Assembly: GCA_026003255.1 (NCBI GenBank)
Contig: BPGX01000013.1
Span: forward strand, 1-42,831
Direction: 5' to 3'
DNA from: Bacteroidia bacterium
GTDB lineage: Bacteria; Bacteroidota; Bacteroidia; B-17B0; Aurantibacillaceae
Length of the DNA: 42,831 bases
Shown here piece by piece: positions 15,524 through 22,452 of this stretch (position 1 is the first letter of the stretch; the number at the start of each line of letters is the position of its first letter). The notes beneath the pieces are model-generated. The model had not been told where the DNA came from and searched no databases. It saw only the letters and a program-made list of their open reading frames with translations. The position numbers and the translations under genes are program-made.

Positions 15524-16141
15524 ATGGCAAAAAGAAGAGGAAATTTATTCAAAAAATTAGGCGAAGGTGCCAGAAAAGCCCTAAACAAACTTAAAGATTT
15601 AGGCGAAAAGGCCATCAATACCGGCAAAGAGGCAGCATTGTTTGTCGCCTTTTTGCCACTTCGCCCTATTGCTGTAACATTCTTAAAAAGACGTGGGCAT
15701 AAAGTATCTTTAACTACCAAACCATCCGAATTGATTCGTTTGGTACATCAAGAAATGAAAAAACGTAACTACTCTGCCGATGGAGTAACTGATGTTTTTG
15801 ATTATTCTGCCGAAGATTTTGGGCTCACAGTCCCGGAAGTAGAAGATTACGGATTCACGCCAACACCCGAAATGATTACGGCAGCCATTCAGTTTCTCAA
15901 GCAGATTTTTGATAAGATAAAAGAGAAAAAACAAAAAGGAGAACCATTATCAGAAGATGAGAAATCAATTGATGAACAAGCAGCAAGTATTGATGCTCAA
16001 TTAACTGAAGCCAAAGAATCGGCAAAAGAACTTTTGGAGGCAGAAAAGAAAAACGCCACAAGTCCAAACAAAACTTATATCATTATTGGTATCGCCGTCC
16101 TATTGATTCTCATTTTAATTTTGATATTCAGAAGGAAATGA
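15524..16141 (+). CDS. Virion membrane protein, C-terminal anchor
   Basis: The 205-residue protein starts with a basic amphipathic region (MAKRRGNLFKKLGEGARKAL). It carries YSAEDFGLTVP at residues 94-104, the same motif as in the capsid candidate. A coiled-coil-like acidic stretch (residues 125-170) follows, then one membrane helix near the C-terminus (TYIIIGIAVLLILILILIF) and RRK. It starts 9 bp after the capsid stop. A structural role linking membrane and capsid, or binding DNA through the basic end, is likely. Confidence 0.55.
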   Translation: MAKRRGNLFKKLGEGARKALNKLKDLGEKAINTGKEAALFVAFLPLRPIAVTFLKRRGHKVSLTTKPSELIRLVHQEMKKRNYSADGVTDVFDYSAEDFGLTVPEVEDYGFTPTPEMITAAIQFLKQIFDKIKEKKQKGEPLSEDEKSIDEQAASIDAQLTEAKESAKELLEAEKKNATSPNKTYIIIGIAVLLILILILIFRRK

Positions 16142-16709
16142 AACCGGCTTTGTTCAATCACGTATATGAAGTAACTTGCCCTTGCGAAATTAGAGACAGC
16201 GAGGGCAATTTGCTTTATTACAGAAAAAAAAAAGCAGATTTTTAGTTCCCCTTACCGATAATATTCAGGTAATAAAAGGTAAGGCAAAGTATCTATATCA
16301 ATCCAACAACCCTTACAATATTCCCGACATTCCTAATCCCTCCGGGTGGAAGATAAATTTTGTTTATGACAATGTTTCTAAAAAAGCACAGATTTTAATT
16401 GATAGAAACAAAAAACACTCCATTGTAAGATTAGATAAGAATATCTTCTTTGACAAAGAAATTCCCTCCGGCGTAAAAAGTTTTATCGTATTTCATGAAA
16501 TAGGACACATCTTTTTCAGAGAAAAAGAAGAGATGGCCGACAAATATGCTTTTTACCAATCTCTGAGAAACGGCATATCTCCTTTTCTTTGCTATGTAGC
16601 TATTCGGGCTTTTATGCCGCCCAGCTACAATTACAGAATAGTAGAAATGGGCAAAAATCTCCTTATCAATAATCACTTAAAAAATATGATTGACTATGAA
16701 AAACTTTAA
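16138..16709 (+). CDS. HExxH zincin, frame-shifted at an A10 run
   Basis: The start ATG overlaps the previous stop (ATGA). After 31-35 codons the frame closes at TAG (16243). The -1 frame entered at the run of ten A's (16224-16233) stays open to 16709 and encodes a metallopeptidase-like domain. This has HEIGH (16494-16508) followed by REKEEMADKYAF, the HExxH...ExxA pattern of IrrE/ImmA-like zincins. The joined product would be about 190 residues. No start codon lies just after the run, so the domain can only be made through frameshifting, transcript slippage, or a different true A count. Confidence 0.6.
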
Positions 16710-17205
16710 TCCCATTGTTTTTATACAGATAGCTGTCATGATTTTGGTTTTGTATATCATCTATAAGATTTTTTCCGGAGTCAAAAATATATTTGCAACG
16801 GTCGGCAGTACATTCAATACATCCGCATCAGAACAGGAAGCGGCAGCAGAGACAACCTATGATGATGTTCAATATCTGGACCCAACAATAGGATTTAAAG
16901 TTTTAGTAGAAAAAGGATATTCCGGCCAAAAAATCAATAATTATTTTGATAAAATAAAATTTAGAAGCAATGATGCCGATAATGTGGCAAAATTGATTCA
17001 TGACTCTTTTGGTGCATTTAATGATAATGAAGCACAAGTATATAATGCTTTTCAATCTATTCCTACCAAAGTGGCTGTTTCTTTGGTAGCACACCGATAT
17101 AAGAGCATTTATGGAAAAGATTTAAGAAGTGTTTTAACTGACAAACTCAATACATCAGAAGTACAAACAGTAATTAAAATAATATCCAAAAAGCCAAAAT
17201 TATGA
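16696..17205 (+). CDS. Membrane protein with annexin-like repeat
   Basis: Using ATG 16696, the protein has 169 residues with one N-terminal helix (about residues 7-27). A linker follows, then an annexin-repeat-like segment (residues 95-165: DSFGAFNDNEAQVYNAF, IPTKVAVSLVAHRYKSIYGKDL, SVLTDKL). In annexins the pattern is xxGxGTDExxII, RSxxQRxxIxxxYxxxYGxDL, and xxL; the match is good except for the calcium loop. It overlaps the zincin by 14 bp. A TTG at 16690 is a possible earlier start. It may be a virion or lysis-related membrane protein. Confidence 0.55.
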   Translation: MKNFNPIVFIQIAVMILVLYIIYKIFSGVKNIFATVGSTFNTSASEQEAAAETTYDDVQYLDPTIGFKVLVEKGYSGQKINNYFDKIKFRSNDADNVAKLIHDSFGAFNDNEAQVYNAFQSIPTKVAVSLVAHRYKSIYGKDLRSVLTDKLNTSEVQTVIKIISKKPKL

Positions 17206-17612
17206 AACTGAAATATGTTTTTGCTTTTATTCTAAATATACTTCCTGTGTTTATTACTAAAATTATCATTGATAACAAAGAACTTTTCACCGTATTGACA
17301 ATTTTAATAGCCATTGATACTGCCACAGGAATAGCGGCCTCTATTAAAACAAAAAAACAAATCACCAGTTGGCGGATGTTTATCGGCATTTTTTTGAAAT
17401 TGGTTTTTTTGGAAGCAATTTTATACACAGGAGCAGCCATTCAGAAATATATTGAATATGATTTTATCGGCTGGGCATCTATTGTTTTGTGCAGCATAGA
17501 AATTTTTTCTATTGATGAGAATATCAACAAAGTGTTTGGTTTTTCAATCATTACCACTATCAAAAAAATATACGATACCAACAAAGAACTTTTAGACAAA
17601 ATAAAAAATTAA
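17202..17612 (+). CDS. Holin of the phage_holin_4 type
   Basis: The 136-residue protein has three to four membrane helices. It carries the family signature IDTATGIAASIKTKKQITSWRM, then the basic/amphipathic FLKLVFLEAILYTGAA helix. Such proteins open the inner membrane to the endolysin. It overlaps the previous gene by 4 bp and lies three genes before the endolysin. Confidence 0.8.
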   Translation: MKLKYVFAFILNILPVFITKIIIDNKELFTVLTILIAIDTATGIAASIKTKKQITSWRMFIGIFLKLVFLEAILYTGAAIQKYIEYDFIGWASIVLCSIEIFSIDENINKVFGFSIITTIKKIYDTNKELLDKIKN

Positions 17613-17617
17613 TTATT

Positions 17618-18004
17618 ATGGAAATATCTCATGGCTTTTATACCAATCAAACAAACATAATCAACCCATATAATGCTCTTTTGCTCAAAATAACAACAAA
17701 TGGCTCCATTATATCAGCCAATGAAATGGGAATAGGAACAACTGACGATTTTCATGGAAAATCATGTCTTATATCTCTTAATTTATCTGGGACAATTACG
17801 ACTGTATTACAGCCCGTTAAGATACTTTTATGTAATAACGAGATTGCTGTTTATTCAACAAGTAATTCAAAGCACACACTATATTGCAAGGATTTTCAAT
17901 ACTATGTAATTTTTGATAAAAATAATATTATAAAATTAGATGTAACAGATGGACGAGTTGATATCTTTGGAACAATGATAGTAACTGAACTTAATTTGTC
18001 TTGA
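17618..18004 (+). CDS. Beta-rich virus protein, possible spike or vertex protein 1
   Basis: The 128-residue protein is predicted to be almost all beta, without membrane helices. Its start YTNQTNIINPYN parallels YSSNTNNINPNQ of the next protein, which suggests a shared N-terminal anchor and different outer domains. Paired beta-rich proteins of this size are often vertex or receptor-binding components in tailless viruses. The function is inferred. Confidence 0.45.
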   Translation: MEISHGFYTNQTNIINPYNALLLKITTNGSIISANEMGIGTTDDFHGKSCLISLNLSGTITTVLQPVKILLCNNEIAVYSTSNSKHTLYCKDFQYYVIFDKNNIIKLDVTDGRVDIFGTMIVTELNLS

Positions 18005-18005
18005 T

Positions 18006-18422
18006 ATGCAAATTGCTATTCCAGAATATTCCTCAAACACCAATAATATCAACCCAAACCAAATCAATTACTATCATTTTTATACACTTTACGATACAAT
18101 AACACTCATAGATGAATTTATTATCACAACACAAATATTCAATTTTGTCATATCTACTCAAAAAAAATACCTGTGCGAAATTACTTTTTTTGGTGGAATA
18201 GATGCGCAGGCAAACACAAATTCTGTTGCAGGTTTTGATATTTTCGGATACCCCTTCATCAGAATAAGAGCATACGAACCGTTTGTGCCATTAAATATCA
18301 ATAAAATGCAAATTGTTATTACGCCCACAGACCCCAATAATCCTGTCAAATATATCATCAATCCTATACAATTCCGAATACTTGGAGTTGGAACCATTTT
18401 AATGACACCCATCAATGTTTAA
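18006..18422 (+). CDS. Beta-rich virus protein, possible spike or vertex protein 2
   Basis: The 138-residue protein starts 1 bp after the previous stop. It is beta-rich, with the N-terminal YSSNTNNINPNQ block and a C-terminal PIQFRILGVGTILM strand. It overlaps the endolysin start by 8 bp. See the previous gene for the shared anchor idea. Confidence 0.45.
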   Translation: MQIAIPEYSSNTNNINPNQINYYHFYTLYDTITLIDEFIITTQIFNFVISTQKKYLCEITFFGGIDAQANTNSVAGFDIFGYPFIRIRAYEPFVPLNINKMQIVITPTDPNNPVKYIINPIQFRILGVGTILMTPINV

Positions 18423-19152
18423 TGAAACCCAAATAAAAAACATTGAAATTCTTAAATCTGCCGCAAAAAAAGCCGGCATAACTAACCCTTTGTCCATCAA
18501 TGCTTTTTTGTCCATCATATACAAAGAAAGCGGTTTTATCCCACAAACTGAAAAATCTTACCGTAATACCCCCAATGATCGCATAAGAAGAATCTTTGCC
18601 GCCACCAGAAATCTTTCTGATGACCAACTCAATGCCATCAAACAAAACGATATTCAATTTTTTGACCTGGTCTATCTAAAAAATCCCGGTCTCGGCAATA
18701 AATATCCCGGCGATGGCTATAAATACAGGGGCAGAGGATACAACCAAATCACCGGTAGAGCCAATTACGAATATCTTTCCAAAAAATTAGGCATTGACCT
18801 GGTCAATAATCCCGATTTACTCAATCAACCCGAAATTGCCGCAAGGGCGGCCGCCATCTATTTCATAGATAGATTTTTAAATAATGCCGGCAAACTCAAA
18901 TACTACAATGCCAAAAACATCAACGACTTCAAAACCATTGATGATGCCGTTCTTGCCTTTTTTCACGCCAATGCCGGTTGGGGAAAAAGCTTTGAAGCCA
19001 TTAAAGCCGATGTTACAGGAGGGCTTGCAAAAGCGATGGAAATATCTAAACAAATATCTACATTCATAAAAGACAATCCGGGAAAATCCGGGATATTTTT
19101 TATTGCCCTTATTTTATTAGGACTTTTTGTGTGGCTTATTTTTTTCAAATAA
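18415..19152 (+). CDS. GH19-type endolysin with C-terminal membrane anchor
   Basis: The 245-residue lysin has a catalytic region with YKESGF (E38 is the likely acid) and the chitinase-19 signature PGDGYKYRGRGYNQITGRANYE (about residues 99-120). A helical stretch AARAAAIYFIDRF and a C-terminal hydrophobic helix (residues 224-243) follow. The anchor is unusual for a holin-released lysin and may tie it to the inner membrane or virion membrane. It lies between holin and spanin genes in a lysis module. Confidence 0.85.
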   Translation: MFNETQIKNIEILKSAAKKAGITNPLSINAFLSIIYKESGFIPQTEKSYRNTPNDRIRRIFAATRNLSDDQLNAIKQNDIQFFDLVYLKNPGLGNKYPGDGYKYRGRGYNQITGRANYEYLSKKLGIDLVNNPDLLNQPEIAARAAAIYFIDRFLNNAGKLKYYNAKNINDFKTIDDAVLAFFHANAGWGKSFEAIKADVTGGLAKAMEISKQISTFIKDNPGKSGIFFIALILLGLFVWLIFFK

Positions 19153-19155
19153 AAA

Positions 19156-19251
19156 ATGAAATGGCTGATTGCAATTATTCTAATCCTTTTAATAGTATTA
19201 CCGCCCTATGGCGACGAGCCACCGTTATTGGCTGCATTATTATCTTTATAG
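19156..19251 (+). CDS. 31-residue membrane peptide overlapping the spanin start
   Basis: MKWLIAIILILLIVLPPYG is one hydrophobic helix followed by a short proline/leucine-rich tail. The ORF starts 3 bp after the endolysin stop and overlaps the spanin gene in another frame. It could be a small lysis protein, or a lead-in for translation of the spanin. Confidence 0.35.
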   Translation: MKWLIAIILILLIVLPPYGDEPPLLAALLSL

Positions 19252-19619
19252 CATGCAGCCCGCAGAAAAAATTAGAACGGCTTATTAAAAAACACCCGGA
19301 ACTGGTGCAAAAAGATACCATCATTGTCAGAGACACCGTCTACACCAAAGACATACACACCGATACCGTGTTTTTTTCTTTCAAAAAAACTGATACTTTT
19401 TATTTAGAAAAAGAAAAACTCAAAATTCAAATCATCAAAAAATATGACACGCTGAAAGTATCCGCAGATGTAAAAAGAGATACCGTTTTTTTGGAAAAAA
19501 AAATACCCGTAGAAAAACTGGTAGTAAAAAAAGATTTTTCGCCCATACTCAATAAACTGATTATTCTTTCGTTGTTATTTTTAATCATCATTTTTTTGTA
19601 TGATAAGAGAAAAAATTAA
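19161..19619 (+). CDS. Candidate u-spanin (outer-membrane lipoprotein with inner-membrane anchor)
   Basis: From ATG 19161 the 152-residue protein has RR, a hydrophobic stretch and a lipobox-like FIAC-S. A periplasmic part follows with KLERLIKKHPELV and repeated DT(V/I) strands (IIVRDTVYTKDIHTDTVF, RDTVFLEKKIPVEK). A C-terminal helix (LIILSLLFLIIIFLY) and KRKN end it. A lipid-anchored N-terminus plus a C-terminal membrane helix is the plan of a unimolecular spanin, which joins both membranes at lysis. Similar HPELV/DTV proteins are common in Bacteroidota phages. A start at 19131, inside the endolysin gene, is the alternative. Confidence 0.55.
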   Translation: MADCNYSNPFNSITALWRRATVIGCIIIFIACSPQKKLERLIKKHPELVQKDTIIVRDTVYTKDIHTDTVFFSFKKTDTFYLEKEKLKIQIIKKYDTLKVSADVKRDTVFLEKKIPVEKLVVKKDFSPILNKLIILSLLFLIIIFLYDKRKN

Positions 19620-20043
19620 ATGGTTAGACCCTGTAACACAGGGAATTTTGATTGCTATACTTGCAATGATTGTTTTTTTGATAATGAAAAAAAGGTTTTT
19701 AGGAGTAGTATTATTAAGCACTTCCGCTTTAAGATTAGGATGGTCTATCAAAAAAGAACCCGGGCTGATTTTAGAGAATGACTATCCCGGAGAATTTTTC
19801 ATTAAGCCGGAAGAAGGTCCCTGCGACCCGGTCAAAATAAAACCTGACACGCCGCTGCCCATAGCAGTAGATGGCATTAATATCAATGGCCGCATTTTCA
19901 AGGTCAGAAGCGGCACCAATGTAAAAATTACAAAAGACGGCAGCATCATCACCTACTCGCCCATCAGTCGTTTGCTGAACGAATACATAGACATCAAAAA
20001 AATGAGTAAAACAGATAGAGAATGTTGGGGGCAATTACTTTAA
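19600..20043 (+). CDS. Virus membrane protein of unknown function
   Basis: The 147-residue protein has an N-terminal hydrophobic part (about residues 15-45, two helices) and a soluble, proline-rich C-terminal part (KPEEGPCDPVKIKPDTPLP) with predicted beta strands. It overlaps the spanin gene by 20 bp and is the last gene of the rightward operon. No family is recognised. Confidence 0.5.
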   Translation: MIREKIKWLDPVTQGILIAILAMIVFLIMKKRFLGVVLLSTSALRLGWSIKKEPGLILENDYPGEFFIKPEEGPCDPVKIKPDTPLPIAVDGININGRIFKVRSGTNVKITKDGSIITYSPISRLLNEYIDIKKMSKTDRECWGQLL

Positions 20044-20301
20044 TTTAGCAGGTGTTTTAGAAACAGATGCAGAATTTTTTTGATTGCGTTCACATTCTTC
20101 CAATTGCTTTTTGAGCAAACGAATCGTTTCTTCCTGGGCAGAAATGGTTTTTTCATACAAATAAATTTTTTCCTGCAAATCTTTAATTTGCTGGGATTCC
20201 GAACTCGTTTTTTTTATCATATCACCCTTACCGGTTATCAACCATTCTACATTTAGGTCTTCGTTGTTAATTACAATTTCATATATTTTGGAATAAGTCA
20301 C
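20035..20301 (-). pseudogene. C-terminal part of an XRE-type phage repressor
   Basis: The 88 residues contain NVEWLITGKGDMIKK, typical of the end of the DNA-binding domain in Bacteroidota XRE-type phage repressors, then a coiled coil (IKDLQEKIYLYEKTISAQEE). The helix-turn-helix expected before it is missing: the frame closes at a TAG about 50 bp upstream. It starts at GTG 20301, if at all. It may be a degraded repressor or a shortened regulator that acts by dimerising. The convergent operon overlaps its end by 9 bp. Confidence 0.5.
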
Positions 20302-20380
20302 ATTTCCAGATGAATGAAAAAAATTATGATGTAAATTATTCCTCTACAAGTTAATAAGTAAACGGATAGAAAGATTCAAT

Positions 20381-20482
20381 ATGGAACCAAGAATACTGTT
20401 TTGTCTTTACACCAAAAAAGAGTATTCAAGCACGTTTGATAAGTATGTAGATGATGAATATAAGAATGTTTCTGTTTTTTAA
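20381..20482 (+). CDS. Possible 33-residue ORF between two leftward genes
   Basis: An ATG at 20381 opens 33 codons (MEPRILFCLYTKKEYSSTF...). No ribosome site or recognisable product is seen. It fills the gap between the repressor fragment and the next leftward gene and may be chance. Confidence 0.2.
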   Translation: MEPRILFCLYTKKEYSSTFDKYVDDEYKNVSVF

Positions 20483-20676
20483 TTAAAAAACAAAGAAACA
20501 AACAGTATAACAATAAAAAAGAAAGCCAATAAGTATTCATAAATTCTCGGAGATTTTTCATACTTCTGTTTAAGCGTTTCACAATCGGTATTTTTTATTT
20601 CTTTTACTTTTTGAACATGATCCAGTAAATACCCAACCCCAAAAGCTCCCATTACAATAATCAATTCCTTCTGCAT
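20479..20676 (-). CDS. Small two-helix membrane protein
   Basis: From ATG 20676 the protein has 65 residues, with helices at about 4-18 and 48-64 and a charged middle. A TATCTTTG box lies 16 nt upstream on the same strand, which decides this start over a longer frame beginning at 20739. It is transcribed away from the repeat region and may be an early or immunity-type virus gene. Confidence 0.5.
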   Translation of the reverse strand: MQKELIIVMGAFGVGYLLDHVQKVKEIKNTDCETLKQKYEKSPRIYEYLLAFFFIVILFVSLFFN

Positions 20677-20692
20677 AAGAGTATTTTTTTTG

Positions 20693-20700
20693 CAAAGATA
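20693..20700 (-). promoter_or_regulatory. TATCTTTG promoter box, leftward
   Basis: Reads CAAAGATA on the plus strand, 16 nt before the ATG at 20676. It fits the -7 element of Bacteroidota. Confidence 0.5.
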
Positions 20701-20741
20701 GTTAATTTTTTTACACCTATCAAAATGTTTTTTTAACATTG

Positions 20742-20765
20742 ACTGCCCCTATTACTGCCCCTATT
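20742..20765. repeat. Tandem 12-bp repeat (two copies)
   Basis: ACTGCCCCTATT occurs twice back to back (20742-20753 and 20754-20765) at the left edge of the repeat-rich gap. Confidence 0.8.
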
Positions 20766-20789
20766 TAAAAAATTAAACCATAAAAAAAT

Positions 20790-20881
20790 CCTACTACTTA
20801 CTACAAAACAAACAAAAGCCCAGTAAATACAATAATTTACAATGTAGTAGGAATGTAGTAAGAATGTAGTAAGATACTACA
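20790..20881. repeat. Iteron-like GTAGTA repeats
   Basis: Three adjacent 11-bp units lie at 20841-20873: AATGTAGTAGG, AATGTAGTAAG, AATGTAGTAAG. CCTACTACTTACTACAAAA (20790-20808) is the inverse of TTTTGTAGTAAGTAGTAG found within the 140-bp repeats. Candidates are a replication origin, recombinase arm sites, or repressor operators. Confidence 0.7.
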
Positions 20882-21168
20882 TTTTGTAGTAGGATGTTAC
20901 AGAAAAAATTTATCTTACTACACGGGAAAACCGCACCAGTCCTGCAATATAGCCATTTTGTAGTAAGTAGTAGCAATTTTTTGTAAAAAAAAACTTTTCA
21001 CTCTCCACAGATTTGTTAAAATGTTAATTTGTAGTAGGATGTTACAGAAAAAATTTATCTTACTACACGGGAAAACCGCACCAGTCCTGCAATATAGCCA
21101 TTTTGTAGTAAGTAGTAGCAATTTTTTGTAAAAAAAAAAACTTTTCACTCTCCACAGATTTGTTAAAA
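20882..21168. repeat. Tandem direct repeat of about 140 bp (two copies)
   Basis: 20882-21021 and 21028-21168 are the same except for the length of one A run (9 versus 11). Each holds TTTGTAGTAGGATGTTACAG, a central CACGGGAAAACCGCACCAG part and TTTTGTAGTAAGTAGTAGC. The stretch is non-coding; open frames on it are repeated shadows. Confidence 0.85.
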
Positions 21169-22284
21169 GTTCCATTTCTCCATCTCCCGGAATTTAATTG
21201 GGTCCAATATCCGGGCATATACTTGTGTAATTTTTATGTCCGAATGTCCTAAAATTTTACTAATAACTTCAATAGGTATTCCAAGCTCAATACTTACTGT
21301 AGCAAATGTATGTCTGGCAGTATGAAAGGTTAGCCGCTTATTTATCCCTGATTTTTCAGCTATTATTTTAAGATATTGGTTTGTTTTGGCATTGGAATAG
21401 CACTTAAATACAAGAGAAGTATCTTTGTTTTGATTTTCAAGTATTTTTTTTGCTTTATTATTCAATGGCACTAAAACTTCATTATTTGTTTTTTCCTGGA
21501 TTATTTTGATATAATTTTCTGATATATCTGACCATTTTAATTTTTTTACATCAGAATATCTCAATCCTGTATAACAACTAAACAAAAAATATGAACCAAC
21601 TATTTTCAATTTCGGTTCAGTTTCTTTCTCAAAAATATGAGTATGTAACTGCATTAGTTCATTTTTTGTTAAAAATGTTAGTTGCCCTTTTACCCACTTT
21701 GTCTTTACATCTTTCATTGGATTTTCTTGTAAATAACCCTCTCTTACGGCTTCATTTAAAACCGTTTTTATCAACCTCAATGCTCTATTTGCAGTATTGA
21801 TATTGTTTTTCTTTTCATTGATGAGCCACATGTAATACTTCTTGGCAAAATCCCGGTCAAAATCTGCCCAGTTAAGATTAGGATTAAATTCTTTCAATTT
21901 ATGATATTCAGTAAGATATTTTTTCCATCCTCCCCGTTTCAATAATTGCTGCTTTTCTTGAAACATTTTGCAATAGAAGTCAAAAAAATATGCTTTACAA
22001 TCAAATTCATCATGAAGAATATCATGTATATCAATCTCTTTTCTTTTCAATGTATGATCAAGGATAATGTTGCTGATTCTGTTTTTCCAATATCCAATCA
22101 TTACATTGGCCTTAACTGCTTCCGGATAAGTTCCTTTTACATAATCTCCCTTAAAGTGTTCCGGATAAGGAATGTAGCATTTCAATGACTTTTCGCTTTT
22201 CTTTCTTTTCAAAATAAGACGTAAGTATAGGTAGTGCTTATTACCAAGCTTACGCAAATAAAATTTATAAGTAATGTTTTTCAT
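21163..22284 (-). CDS. Tyrosine recombinase, integrase of the element
   Basis: The 373-residue protein has an N-terminal arm-binding region, a SAM-like core-binding domain (about residues 95-185, with NTANRALRLIKTVLNEAV) and a catalytic domain. The catalytic residues are R242 (CYTGLRYSD), H321 and R324 (HTARH), H347 (LGHSD) and Y356 (QVYARI). It is of the type used by Bacteroidota phages and conjugative elements. It starts 160 bp from tRNA-Pro and reads away from it, as is usual for tRNA-3'-end integrases. The last residues read into the right 140-bp repeat. Confidence 0.93.
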   Translation of the reverse strand: MKNITYKFYLRKLGNKHYLYLRLILKRKKSEKSLKCYIPYPEHFKGDYVKGTYPEAVKANVMIGYWKNRISNIILDHTLKRKEIDIHDILHDEFDCKAYFFDFYCKMFQEKQQLLKRGGWKKYLTEYHKLKEFNPNLNWADFDRDFAKKYYMWLINEKKNNINTANRALRLIKTVLNEAVREGYLQENPMKDVKTKWVKGQLTFLTKNELMQLHTHIFEKETEPKLKIVGSYFLFSCYTGLRYSDVKKLKWSDISENYIKIIQEKTNNEVLVPLNNKAKKILENQNKDTSLVFKCYSNAKTNQYLKIIAEKSGINKRLTFHTARHTFATVSIELGIPIEVISKILGHSDIKITQVYARILDPIKFREMEKWNF

Positions 22285-22449
22285 AGCAGGTTTGTTTTAG
22301 TGTGAAACATTGTGTGAAACAAACCTGCTGTTATCATTTTGAAGCCAAAGGTTTTATCCTTTGGAATCCCCCGAAAATAGTGCGATTCAGGAATCAGGAA
22401 ATTTTTTCTTTGCCTGCTTTTTTGAAAAAGTCCCCCGTAAAGTCGGGAT
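21509..22449. repeat. Long direct repeat, right copy (about 940 bp)
   Basis: Counterpart of 11327-12267 (offset 10,182). It ends in the tRNA-Pro 3' end. Confidence 0.85.
22285..22329 (-). promoter_or_regulatory. Inverted repeat just upstream of the integrase start
   Basis: AGCAGGTTTGTTT (22285-22297) and AAACAAACCTGCT (22317-22329) are perfect 13-bp arms. The 19-nt loop and the right arm's start contain two copies of TGTGAAAC. It touches the ATG at 22284, so it could be an operator or an RNA hairpin controlling integrase. The truncated copy has the same structure at 12103-12147. Confidence 0.6.
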
Positions 22450-22452
22450 GAC
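22442..22452. other. Right attachment core in tRNA-Pro 3' end
   Basis: GTCGGGATGAC matches 12284-12294 and forms the last bases of tRNA-Pro. The tRNA stays intact after integration. Confidence 0.6.

Larger units (their letters stand above)
12270..22450 (+). mobile_element. Integrated tailless-virus-like element (about 10.2 kb)
   Basis: Compact rightward genes (12424-20043) are followed by two leftward genes, a repeat-rich gap and a leftward integrase abutting tRNA-Pro. The set includes a small packaging-type ATPase, a candidate capsid protein, membrane proteins, a holin, a GH19 endolysin and a spanin. There is no terminase, portal, tape measure or tail gene. The size and content fit integrated tailless, membrane-containing viruses such as the PM2/FLiP-like double-jelly-roll groups. 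The assignment to a group is inference. Confidence 0.7.

Noticed and set aside
20918..21175. Minus-strand ORFs in the 140-bp repeats
   Set aside because: The same peptide appears twice because the DNA is repeated. There is no start signal, and the stretch is better explained as non-coding repeats.
12270..22450. Element as a tailed prophage remnant
   Set aside because: No terminase, portal, head-tail or tape-measure gene is present, while the operon is gap-free and has its own lysis module. A remnant would not be so compact.
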